Below, one piece after another: positions 40,797-51,285 of a stretch of DNA of 64,000 nt (position 1 is its first letter; every line of letters starts with the position of its first letter). A program made the position numbers and the translations under genes. The stretch covers positions 1 through 64,000 of the forward strand of contig NW_005179117.1 of the NCBI RefSeq assembly GCF_000350225.1, in the 5' to 3' direction. The notes below the pieces were generated by a model that did no database searches, was not told where the DNA came from, and saw only the letters and a list, made by a program, of their open reading frames with translations. This DNA is from Chondrus crispus (taxonomy: Eukaryota; Rhodophyta; Florideophyceae; Gigartinales; Gigartinaceae).

Positions 40797-41616
40797 CAGA
40801 GTAAAGTCTCGATATGGTGAACCGAAATGTGGCGCTTCCGAGCAACCTACTGAGTTCGCCTTACCGGGCCAGTTCACAGTGGCGGAACTGCTCATGTACA
40901 CGTGTAGCCGTTGTACAGGTACAGCAAGGCACATAACGTCACTTCCTCTGACACTGTGTATCGACGGGCGACGTCGACGGGCGCAATCGGACATCCAGAG
41001 CTCTTCCCGTTGTGATTCAGCCTCCCTTTCTTTTCATTCTGCCTAATTTATCATGGAGAACATCCATGGAGCTGTGTCTCGTGCGACATCAGCTGCGCTT
41101 GTAGAACACGATCAAGTTGATGGTGATACAGATGCAGAGGACGATTCCTCTACTGTTCCCGCGGAAGGGCAAACAGGACGCAAACCGTCTCTAGGTCGGT
41201 ACCGCGCAGCATTGGAAGCTCTTTCTAAAGAACTCCATTGTATAATGACGGACACGAACTTAGTTCAATCGGGGCTGCCGTCGAGCCTCAAATCGCTCCT
41301 GTTTGAAGAACAAAGCCGCGTACGGAGACTTCAACGTATGAATCTGAAGCAAGGACGTATTGATAGCTTCTGTATTCGTTGATGGTTCGTTTCTAGTGCG
41401 CATTTCGGCCTCGATAAAGTGAACTCTGGGTTTTTCATATTTTTTATGTTCATGGTATCGCGTAGTTCGTTCTATAGAGTCTGGTTCACCTTAGAAATAC
41501 AAAAACGTCGATTCTGGGCCAAAAAAGCGGGGTGGCGCCTCCCTCATAGTCCTTCGGTTCACGGTACCGAGACAGTTCATCATATCCGGTACGCAGCTTA
41601 TCGAGACTTTACTCTG
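40797..41616 (+). mobile_element. Short Tigger/pogo-like DNA transposon derivative
   Basis: CAGAGTAAAGTCTCGATA at the left end (40797-40814) recurs as its reverse complement at the right end (41599-41616), and TA flanks both ends (40795-40796, 41617-41618), as expected of the Tc1/mariner-pogo group. Similarity continues inward in weaker form (GGTGAACCG against GATGAACTG). The element is 820 bp and holds only a short frame. Confidence 0.75.
41053..41382 (+). CDS. 109-residue remnant frame inside the Tigger-like element
   Basis: An ATG at 41053 opens a frame with an acidic start, a helical stretch (RYRAALEALSKELHC) and the end LKQGRIDSFCIR. The KQ-x-x-I-x-x-F ending resembles the C-terminus of pogo/Tigger-type transposases, where a PCNA-binding-like box is common. 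No DDE domain remains, so it cannot catalyse transposition; a retained tail or a small new protein are both possible. Confidence 0.45.
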   Translation: MENIHGAVSRATSAALVEHDQVDGDTDAEDDSSTVPAEGQTGRKPSLGRYRAALEALSKELHCIMTDTNLVQSGLPSSLKSLLFEEQSRVRRLQRMNLKQGRIDSFCIR

Positions 41617-42243
41617 TAGCGGCAAGAATGGCATTCTCTACGGAACGTCTGTGTGCCCCTCAGTACGGCAAAGTTTGCCCGGTCACGATTTCCTGGCTTC
41701 AGTTCCAATCCAGGACGACCGAATACCTAACAGGAAATAGCAAATTCATTTTCAACAGCAGCCGCAGTTTAGATCCACTGTGTGCAAGAAAATAACGCAG
41801 AGGAAGATGAATGTGCTCATTGTAGTTTCAACTTCGATCCCTCAGTGCTACAAGCGCCTGATAGCCATAAACAAGCAACGACAAAGTAAGGCGTCGTCTT
41901 CTACTGTACCAGGCAAGCAGCAGTTGTATTTTGAGAGCAAAATCCGCTGTCCAGCCTAGCTTTCGAAGTGCGAGTACGGTATGTCTTCGCCTTTAGACAA
42001 CATTATGTACAATCTACATCTAGGATCCATCGCAAGCGAGCGGCACATCCCCCGTGATATGCTTTGACAAAAGGCTCGCACTATCGCTAGCTCTCGGGGG
42101 TACCCTCGCCATGCGCCCTTTGCAGTGCAAAAGATAGAGCTAGTCGACTCATGGAGACGCTCGTATGCTCATTTGAAGGCCAAGAAGTGCAAACGATTCC
42201 TGCGGAGACATACAAGCCCCAGGATCTCCGCTCCTGGAACCCC
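41617..42243. other. Gene-free stretch left of the L-galactose dehydrogenase gene
   Basis: No gene is visible. It lies downstream of the minus-strand dehydrogenase and should hold its 3' end. Confidence 0.45.
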
Positions 42244-43381
42244 TTAGCCCTGGTAACCAAGATAATGACCGCTATCCCACCGGCGGTTGTGAACATCTTT
42301 GAATATATCTTGCACGTCATGGATCAGATCCCAGTCGGGTTCAGAGCTTAACAAAGCAAGATTCTTTTTCAGTGTACCAACCGAGTCAATGCCCACAAGA
42401 GTGCTTGCAATTCTACCACTTCTCGAGCGCATGGCATACTGCAAGGCTACTGTCGCTAAGTCGCTACCGCGAGAATTGCAATACGCACTCGCTTTCTTGG
42501 CTGCTTCTTTCGTATCCTTGTCCGCTGGATGCCACTCTGGTGGCCCCTTGGGTGTCAGCATTCCCATAGAAAGGGCGGATGCGTTTACAACACCCACCCC
42601 ATGACGCTTCAATCCGTCCAACATCAGTGAAAGTCGGTCATTTTGCAGACAGTAGTTGCAGTATGACAACACGACGTCAATAGACCCTGGTTCTGCACAC
42701 GAGAGCACATACGGAAACACTTCAAGTGGGTACCCTGTTATTCCAATCGCTTTCACCTTGCCCTCCGCTTTTAGCTTGTTTAACGCTGGAATAGTTTCAG
42801 TCGCAATCTGATCAATATCTTTTGCGAATTCAATGTCATGGCAGTGAATAATGTCTAAATGTTCGACGCCAAGTCGCTCCATGGACTCCTGGACAGATTG
42901 AGTAACTCGCTCAGCAGAGAAATCGAACTTGTCGGTGTCGTATCGTCCAACTTTTGTCCCAAGGACATAAGAATCTCGCGGTATACCGCGGAGAGCCTTG
43001 CCTAGGACGGTTTCAGCCCTCGTTCGACCGTAGTACGGAGAGACATCAAAGAAATTAATGCCTCTCCTAAGAGCTTCGTGGACAGCATGAATGCCACTTT
43101 CTTCCTATGCGGGAGACGCAGCATTTCGAAAGAGAAGGAATTGGAGAAAGAAGGTTCGTTAGTCTTCAAGCTAGGAAGCAGGTTGAAAAACGCAATCAAC
43201 GTCGTGATTGCTTGCAACAAGCTATTGAGAGTGAAGCGCTTACCGACACGAGCCCAAACTCGTTTCCTAGAGTTGAAGCCCCAAACCCGATCGGAGACAC
43301 TTGTATACCGGTAGTACCAAGCTCACTTCGTGATTCGGGAGACACGCCTCCGTCCGCCGCCCCCACATTTTTTCTCTCCAT
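42244..43381 (-). CDS. L-galactose dehydrogenase-like aldo/keto reductase, two exons
   Basis: Exon 1 is 43244-43381 and exon 2 is 42244-43104. The 139-bp intron has donor GTAAGC after the codons for GNEFGLVS and acceptor ATAG before GAAGAAAGT, and joins in phase 0 to give GLVS-EESGIHAV. The spliced product is 332 residues, near the plant enzyme's about 320. AKR marks are TTGIQVSPIGFGAS, FFDVSPYYG (Asp and Tyr), LGTKVGRY (Lys), IIHCHDIEF (His) and ALQYAMRS. The plant enzyme oxidises L-galactose to L-galactono-1,4-lactone with NAD+, the second-last step of ascorbate synthesis. I use the ATG at 43379-43381; the frame is open a few codons further, but only to a TTG. Confidence 0.87.
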
Positions 43382-46340
43382 AATCCTGCAGCCGACACAA
43401 AGGCCCTGTCTCACCAAAAATCCCGCGCCTGCCGATGCTGCTACTACGGGACGCAGTGCTCAATAGTCAAGCTTGAATAAAGCGCATAAAATGTGTCACA
43501 GGCGATGTGACCAAGCAGTAGACTTGGTGGATAAGATGGCTGCAAAATCAAGGGCTGACGCTTTGTTTCGAATGATTCTGATTACTCTGCACTCTACAAT
43601 CCTTCGACGTGCGCGAAAGATATAAAGCGAAAATGGTCGACGTTTAGTCGCAGGGTTTTAGCCTACCGAGCTCGCAAAGTTGAATCAGTGGCCCTTCACC
43701 CTGATCTCATAAGGTCGCAAACCGCTCGGTTTTCTACCGTAGAATGCGCGTATTTATCACACTGTGTACAGGCGTGAGGGAGGGAGCCTTTTCTGAATCG
43801 ATTTCCAGAAAAACTACAAAAGTACACGTGTAAGTTCTTCAATAATGCACCCTGTACTTCGTATACAGTATGCTTTATTCAATGACTATTGTTGCGAATG
43901 GCAAATGCTATACCCTGTACTTCAGCACGAACAACCTCTATCCGTACTGTACTTCAGATCAACACAGTAACCAAAACGGACACTTCGCCCATACTTCTGG
44001 CTATGCCCGTGTTGTCGCTTAGAAGCCCGTGCAAACGCGTAAGTGCATGTCACAGAGCATGGCAGATACGTTTCCTTGCGAGACCAATCTGACTGACTTA
44101 AACAGATTTCACGACAAAGTTTATCTCTATTACGCAGGCTCTCATCGAGGGCCCAAGAAAGGAGGACTGATGTCTCGCCTATTATTTTCGTTTCGGAAGA
44201 AAAGCTTTCCATCATTGTTAAAACTAGAAACTACCGAACCTTGTAGGATTTTATACTTACCGGGGTCATAGCAGGGAAATATGAGAATGTGCCGAAAAGC
44301 TTTTGAATTGAATGCACGTGGCGGATTGGGAATAACGCTTCCATGTCATGCACATGCTCTTTTTGCTTACCATATCCGTGGAAGATCCAGACAAGCTGTG
44401 AGAGTCCAAAATACTCTAGAAGCACTCACAAATGTTAACTGATTGCTTTAGGATGCACCAACGTTCACTTCACCATCAAAGACGTCATGAAATAATAGGA
44501 GTATATTTATCACATGACATTTATCGCTAAATACAATGGAGAGGAGGCAAATATAACTGCTCTTACGCAGAAAAAGCAAATTATCGCTTTCAAGAATCGT
44601 GCTCTCCGTGTGAATCATCGAACAGCACGTTTCACACATGGTAAAGGATTTGATATTCAACAAACCAAGCACTCACAAAGAATGTACAGATAAATCAGAA
44701 ATCCCCTTGTGGTTCCCTTTCTAAGCAGAAGAACCCGTGTGGTAGAGTATTATTAGCGTAGGACGCATCATTTCTGAAATTGAGTAAAACAGCACCTGTC
44801 GATAAACTATAAGTTTTCGCTGAGTGCTTTTCGCCGAAGAAGAAGTGGTTGTTACATATAGAACTGGTAGTGTCCAGGCACTCCAGAGGGTCGGTGAATT
44901 GAGCTCATATTTTATGGAATGCAGAGATGTATGCTACGCAGGTATAGATATCGGGTGATACTTATCTGAAAAAGTCTATGAGGGATAGATCCTTCGAGGA
45001 ACCTTCAGAACTCAGAAACTGGACACTCCGCACTAGTGCTAGAGCTATGCTCATTCAGAATGCGCGAGGGAAAGTGGTGTCTCCCTAATTTCTTTGCGCC
45101 TACAGAACTAAGAACAGCCGTTCTTCTTTTGTGAAAATTCTTGTCAGCCCTGACTGTTGAAAATGTTAGCCAGTCCCTCTCGACTAAGGGTTAAAAGACG
45201 AGCTATACCGTACCCAATGGGAAGTTCTGCGTCGTTCATATCAGGGCGAATTTCCACATCCAAACCAAATGTTTACAGGTCAATTGCATTTAAGAATGTC
45301 TTCACCTGTGTTTCAGTTGGCTACTGCTTCGCCCTGTGCCTGCTTCCTGTGAAGAAAAGAGAGTACATATGGACCGCAGGTGTTAGGTCTCGAATACTGC
45401 AGAGAAGTAAATTTAGTCGGTTTCAGTTTGGCATAGGGAGCTGAGGTGGACGAGGCGGTAACAAATGGATGCACAGGTGGTGATGTTTCCTATGAGGACG
45501 CTTGAGGTACCAAGTAGTCATCTCTATTTCAGCGGTGGTGTCGTTCTTTGTTTCTAGCCATGCGCTGCGTGAATGCATGAATGCTATGTTTTGACTAAAG
45601 CATGACGTGATCCAGCTGTATGTCAGTATTGGTAAAGGTCTGAGCTCAAAGATAGGGGCAAAATCAAAGTTTTTTTCAATGAGTCTGGCAGAGCCAAAAC
45701 CATTTTTTTGCATTGTGGTGATGGCAACACACACCCTACAGCCATGCGATGTCAACGTCAACATCAAACGGCCCATGCTGAAGTACTTTCTTCATCTTCA
45801 TCACTGACTACTCCAGCGCGCTTCATGCCAGCTAACAGTGTCTCGTGACAGTGCAGTATTTGCGGGTCCAAATTCATGGCATTCTTGCCTTGATGGAGAA
45901 GGCATGTATTGTGCGGCTAAAACAGGCAACGCACCTAGTATGTTTCGACTTTTCGACCCCTATATGATCTGAAAACTGAAAGGTCCCTCGAGTACCTTTC
46001 TGTCAGTAGTAATAGAGGAACAACACGAAATGACTGATGATGAGAAAACTAAATTGGAGCGAAAAAAGAAGAAATCAATGTTGCAACAAGATTAAAAGAC
46101 AAGGTTATACGGATTTTTTTTCTCCAGGTTACATATCAGTCCGCAGTGTGCAATACCCATGCTTCCTTTTGAATCGGCACAAGGGCTTCGTCTTGGTTTC
46201 GGGATCGATTGAGAAGTCCTATTTCTAAGGTCGTGATAAAGCTGACGTTGTTCGAACGGTTTTGCATATATGCATGAGATGCAGTATCCCCCAGGTGTCC
46301 AGTGAATGGGAACTGAAAACCCGTTTACAGTCTATCGAGA
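43382..46340. other. Gene-poor region of about 3 kb
   Basis: It holds the dehydrogenase promoter at its left. GTACTGTAC is at 43944-43952, with related words nearby. Frames at 44029-44271, 45157-45444 and elsewhere are short and overlap one another. No supported gene or element. Confidence 0.4.
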
Positions 46341-46937
46341 ATGGTGAAGACCAAAAAAACCCGCCGCGGAAAACGAGGAAGTGCTTTGAACAAGAAACAT
46401 ATTCCCCCTGAGTATTCATCGTATGCGGACGTATTACGCCAATTGGATAGCCATGCAAAGCGAAATGAAGTCTTGAGAAACCTCTCAGGCACACCAAACA
46501 CATATTTTGCCAAACGAAATCAAACTCTTTCACTGAACACAAAAGTAGTCCAGTCGGGCATTTCAAGTGGGAGCCCTGGGAGGTATGATCATTCCTCGAA
46601 GCCTCGTTCAGGTCTGAGTCGAGGGATTGTGATGCCGAGGATATCATCTTCATGGAGTGATCCTTTCAAAGTGGTGTCTGCGGAGGAGTCGTCGCCCCAG
46701 TCAATTGTTCCTCCCGACATAAGGTCTGGACCAAATAGCATGACACTAGCCAAAATGTTCATCCTCAATCACTGGCGAGATTCGAGACCTTCCCTGTTTG
46801 TTCTTTTCCCTCAGCGACCCAGACCTTTTTTCAAGAGTGAACCACTCTCCACCATGTCTCCACCTTTGAGGACTTGGCTTTCAGATCGTGGTTGGAAGGA
46901 TACTACGAAAAAGTCCTATACCAAACCTAGAAGATAA
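46341..46937 (+). CDS. Hypothetical small basic protein
   Basis: An ATG at 46341 opens a 198-residue frame. The product starts with a strongly basic run (KTKKTRRGKRG), contains Ser/Pro-rich stretches and a possible helix (ADVLRQLDSHAKRNEVLRNL), and ends basic (KKSYTKPRR). I know no matching family. Length and the basic ends suggest a nuclear or nucleolar protein if it is real. An overlapping antisense frame of 142 codons shows that chance openness is possible here. Confidence 0.35.
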   Translation: MVKTKKTRRGKRGSALNKKHIPPEYSSYADVLRQLDSHAKRNEVLRNLSGTPNTYFAKRNQTLSLNTKVVQSGISSGSPGRYDHSSKPRSGLSRGIVMPRISSSWSDPFKVVSAEESSPQSIVPPDIRSGPNSMTLAKMFILNHWRDSRPSLFVLFPQRPRPFFKSEPLSTMSPPLRTWLSDRGWKDTTKKSYTKPRR

Positions 46938-48383
46938 GTCTGTAAATTTGTTGATGAAGTGAGACTCTTCCCTGTAATTTAAGAAGTAATTCGATATGGA
47001 AGTGAAGTAAATGCTGCTTCGCGCTCACAACACCGACGAAATATATGCTCTGTATTATGAGTCCAGGGCTGACCAGTTCTTCATCGTATAACTGCTTCGA
47101 ACCTGGGGAAGGTCTTAAATTATTGTTTTCTTTCTGCCCTCTAGAAATTGGCATGTTACAGTGTACTCATGTTGCCGTTTGTCATCCTTTCTGGAAAACT
47201 TTAAATCCGCCAAGTTTTAAATGATGCGGATTTTGTTAATAAAAAAAATGAGATAATGTTGCGTTTAGGGGGGCGATCAGGTGCATTTTGGTGGCAACAG
47301 ACGGGTGAAATCGGCAAAGTTGTAGCGAACAAGGGGTGACGGTGGTAACTTTGCAAGAGGTACCCATCCGATAGAGGTTTATTTGTAAGGATCACTATGG
47401 TGACCATATCAAATCTGAGGTGACAAGAAAGGAATTTGTAGGTCCATCATGTTGCTGTTTTTCCTCCTTTCGCCCCGCTCTTGCAACAACAATTCATGAT
47501 TCGGACCCTGTTCACAAAAGGAAAGTCAATTTCACCCGTCTGTTGCCACCAAAATGTACCTGATCGCCCCCCTAAACACAAAATCTCCCTAATAAAATAT
47601 GTTGGGTATGCAAGTATCTTGCACCGCACCAACTTACACAACATGAGGGCTTTAGAACGAAACGCAAGTTTGCCCAGGTAGAACGGGAACATGGTACACC
47701 TTGAACCACGAAAAAGCCAGACTAGCGTTCAGAAATAGGGGAGGAAACATATCCCCAAAAGCGAAGCACTTCATTGAGAAAGATCAAATTGCCAAAGGCA
47801 AGACCACTTCCAGAAGAGTTTTCCGCTCAACCACAGTCATCCAAAACATCACACCGATGATTCCCGTTTCATTTCTTCTGTCTGTCTTTGGAACGGCATG
47901 AAAAATTTCATGGTCTCTTCTGCTCATTGAAGCTCAGGCAACGATACAAATAGAGGGTCCTTATTCAAAGCGCATCGTCAATGAACCACCATCATATCTT
48001 TCAACGTCTTATTTCTCCGCAAAAAGAACTGTTTAGGAAACACATGACAGGTTTCCAAATTGCATGTGACTACCTGCGCTGCAGAAGATGAAACTTTTAG
48101 CCGCTGGTAGCTCGAAAAGATCTTTCTCTAAAGCGTTTGCCATTCAACGCTGAAATCTTCCTTATGTAAGAGCGGTTGCTTTTTCTTATTGAAGCACTTG
48201 TTTAAAGTTTTCTAAACGTTTGTTGTCCAGAGCCACATCATTTATACCTCAAACCTTGCGCATTGGAATGTCTGGATCTCTGAAGCACTTTGCCCTCTTC
48301 TTGCCATCTCTGAAACTATTCTCTATCGTATTAGCAATCTTCTTTAACTTACCCGCCGCACTTTTTTACTGGACAAAATCGTG
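46938..48383. other. Gene-free region containing an inverted-repeat element
   Basis: The MITE-like element at 47263-47577 is the main feature. CATGTTGCCGTTTGTCATCC at about 47169 and a near copy at about 47448 form a direct repeat of roughly 25 bp. The rest is A/T-rich with no gene. Confidence 0.5.
47263..47577. mobile_element. MITE-like element with 49-bp terminal inverted repeats
   Basis: The arm at 47263-47311 (starting GTTTAGGGGGGCGATCAGG) and the arm at 47529-47577 are reverse complements over 49 bp with one mismatch. The 217-bp interior has no coding capacity but carries several GGTGAC or GGGTGA words, like the flanks of the MULE at 27.4-31.4 kb. No target duplication is evident immediately outside the arms. 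Confidence 0.85.
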
Positions 48384-48953
48384 ATGAAGGTTGAGGCATT
48401 AGCCCTGAGGGAGAGCGAAAACATCTGCCCTTTAATCGTGACATCATCGCCGTCTACTTCGAAAGTGGAAGCCACAATCAAACAAATCTGGGCATCTCCT
48501 GAAGCGGCCTCTAGCCTTCCTTGTTCCGTAGGTCAGGCTGGCTCTACTCTGAACCGAAACGATCTGAATACATTCGATGAGAGCCTGGGACGTTCAGTGG
48601 AGGAGATTCTAGCAGAAGGGGAGCGTTACGAGATCCCTCTACTGGTCGAGGCGATAAAGATGATGCGACCTCACGAGCGTTTTAGAATGGCGAAACTGAC
48701 AGGGAGGTTTGAGACGGGACGTGCTTATTTTGCGTGCTACGCGCAACTGGTATGGGAGCGGGAAGCTACACGTCAATGGAGTGCGGTTGAGGCGAATGAG
48801 AGCTGTTTGTTTCAAGGCCGGAGAAAGTTGGAGGGAACTGAGGATGGAGATGATGAGTTCGTGCTCAAAGCGCACGAGGCTATGGTGAGATGGATTGAGG
48901 CTCAAGTGTGGGAGGGGGGGATACTTGGGCCAAAGGAGATGGTCACAGAGTGA
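48384..48953 (+). CDS. Hypothetical protein
   Basis: The ATG at 48384 gives 189 residues. The composition looks protein-like: a Ser/Thr-rich start, then helical, charged stretches (SVEEILAEGERYEIPLLVEAI, ERFRMAKLTGRFETGRAYFA) and several Trp residues in the second half. I see no signal peptide, membrane span or known domain. G+C content is higher than in the flanks, which supports coding. Possibly complete and intronless. Confidence 0.5.
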   Translation: MKVEALALRESENICPLIVTSSPSTSKVEATIKQIWASPEAASSLPCSVGQAGSTLNRNDLNTFDESLGRSVEEILAEGERYEIPLLVEAIKMMRPHERFRMAKLTGRFETGRAYFACYAQLVWEREATRQWSAVEANESCLFQGRRKLEGTEDGDDEFVLKAHEAMVRWIEAQVWEGGILGPKEMVTE

Positions 48954-49812
48954 AAGGAGGCAGGCGCAACAAAAGAGGGAAGATGGCTAGTTTGTTTAGT
49001 GCAACGGGGTTGATGGAGAATGCACTTCAGATATGCTACGGCATGTGATATGACTCAAGGCATGAGGTTTGCCGTTTTGTACAGTACATAAAGGCTATAA
49101 AAAAGTGTTGATTTGTTTCGTTGTGCACTTCAACTGATTAAAGAGCAGGGATTCAAGAAGGAAGGAGACGGCGATGGAGGGTTGAGTACGACGCACGGGG
49201 CTTGGGCACGCTTTGTGAATCGGAAGAAAAAATTGCTTTCGTTGGCAGCTTGTCCTCGAAGCGTCGTCGCAGGTTTTTCTCAGACAAAGGTATGCATCGC
49301 AATTGTGACAAAGCGGTGATCCACCACAGCTGCTGGGCTGCCTTTCGCAATACAGGGCCTTCGCATCGGAAAGGAAGTTCAATTTGCAATGTAGAGCCCT
49401 CGCACTTGACTCTACAGTTCTGAGACTCCACAGCCCTCCGATGCACGTGTTTATGTTGTGTCTATAAGCTAATGGGAAACATGTTCATCATGATGAGAGT
49501 AGTCTAATAAGGCAGAGCGTCGTTAACAAGGAACACAATTCACCCTCCCGCCGAGTCTTGCGCTAAGGTGACGGACACATGTTCTCCAGCGAAGAACCGG
49601 GAGAGCGTGGCGAGGGCGGCGTGGAATGCAGTGCGGACGAGCGAAGGGCCGCGGGCGTGGCGTTGTCGGTCTGTGAAGGAGCACACGCCTCAATTGTGCT
49701 CGGCAAAAGGCAATGCAAGCGAAAGGATAGAAAGAGCACCAAGCGGGTAATATACGAAGAGAGCCGGGCGGAAGAGAGTAGAGGCTAGCGGAGGCCCGGC
49801 ATTTTTCAACTC

Positions 49813-49856
49813 TGCGGTGCTGAACAGATTGCCTTGCGGTGCTGAACAGATTGCCT
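49813..49856 (+). repeat. 22-bp tandem duplication
   Basis: TGCGGTGCTGAACAGATTGC plus two bases occurs twice, head to tail, without mismatch. Confidence 0.95.
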
Positions 49857-51258
49857 TCAGCTGGCTAGTAGGCGAGGATACTACTGTACCCTAACGGTAC
49901 TGTAACTGGAACACTGAGACAAAGTACGAAAACGGCACAGCTTGCGTGGCCCGGTCTTACAGTACCTGGCGCACTTGAAATATAGTATCCTTGGTACCCT
50001 TGGGTATAGTAATGTAACTGTACAGTTGTGGGTTTTTCATTGGTCATCCTGAGGTAAGGATACGGTAGATTTTGGTTCCCTTCAGGTGTTACGAGCGGTT
50101 ACTACAGTATATGGTTCGGCAAAAGGTGTTCCTGATCGGCTCCTGTGCGTGTCCTCCTCTTGTTCTTCCCACTACACCGAAGGTAGCTCTCGTCTAAGCT
50201 GTATAAGTATATAAGTCCTCTTGGGTTTCTCCCCGTTCTTCGCATCGTCATGCGTCTCCTTATTGCTCATCCCCGCTTCCTCGGTGTTTTCCCTTTGTAT
50301 TCACTCGTAGTGTAAGTCAGCATGAAACCATTACACCGCTTACACGTACAAACCACCCCAAATCTTCACAACAGTACTACAGTTGTCCGAACGGTACAAT
50401 TTCACCCTGGAAAACTCACAGGTCCATCTTATGACCAGCACAGCGCAGTTCTGTTGAGGAACAACTGCTTCCGTACGTGAACAGATGGCCCTACAGACCG
50501 ACATTAGAGCGCGCGCGCGGTTCGGGGGTTAGGGGATTACGGGATTACGGGTTTAGTATACTAGGAGAATGCAGTCTCCCGCGAGGACGAGAGGGAATGC
50601 AGTTGGCTTCACTGTCGCGGATCGAAGGGAAAGACAGCAGGTGGGCATGGGATGGTCCCAGCCGGGCGCGGGAGATGGAAGCTGGGGACGGCAGAAGGGA
50701 AAAAAGGTCTTGTGCATGCACTGCGAAGGACAAGCGGGGGACAGCGGAGCAGAAAGGGTTAGAGTTTTGGACGAGGGAGGATGGGAGATAGCTGGGGCCT
50801 CCCGGAAGAATACACGCTTAATGGCCGACCCGCCGAGATCAGGAAGGGGCGGCAGCACACTTGCGCGGAGTAAAAGGAACTCGGTGGACTCTCATTTAGT
50901 ACTCGCAACAAGACTGTAGTTGCGCTGCACTGCACCGTGCTCTACTTGGAGGCGCGGGCGGCACGGCGCAGAATTGCATCGAGTCGCTGAGCATGACGAC
51001 TGCACAGGCACTGGTCAGCTTGCAAGGAAGTTGCAAACGGACGACGTGGATTCGGAGAATGGGGCACATTGTACACGTAACCCTCGAAACTGTAAATGCG
51101 AAAGGCGGCCCGTTGGAAACACGTGAAGCAAGCGGAGTCGGCATCGCCGTCGTGGTCATGCGAAGCGAAGTGAGCCTCGACTGGACAACACGTAGAGGCG
51201 TTTATCCTTTACCATGTTCGTACAGTGGAGTACAGTAGCGCCTCACCTACTCTACTGT

Positions 51259-51285
51259 AAGCGAATGGTGAGTCACCATTCGCTT
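51259..51285. repeat. Perfect 13-1-13 hairpin
   Basis: AAGCGAATGGTGA, one G, then the exact reverse complement TCACCATTCGCTT. Confidence 0.95.

Noticed and set aside
50525-50556. Telomere-like GGGTTAGGGG..GGGTTTAG
   Set aside because: Only irregular single units; no run of a constant telomeric repeat.
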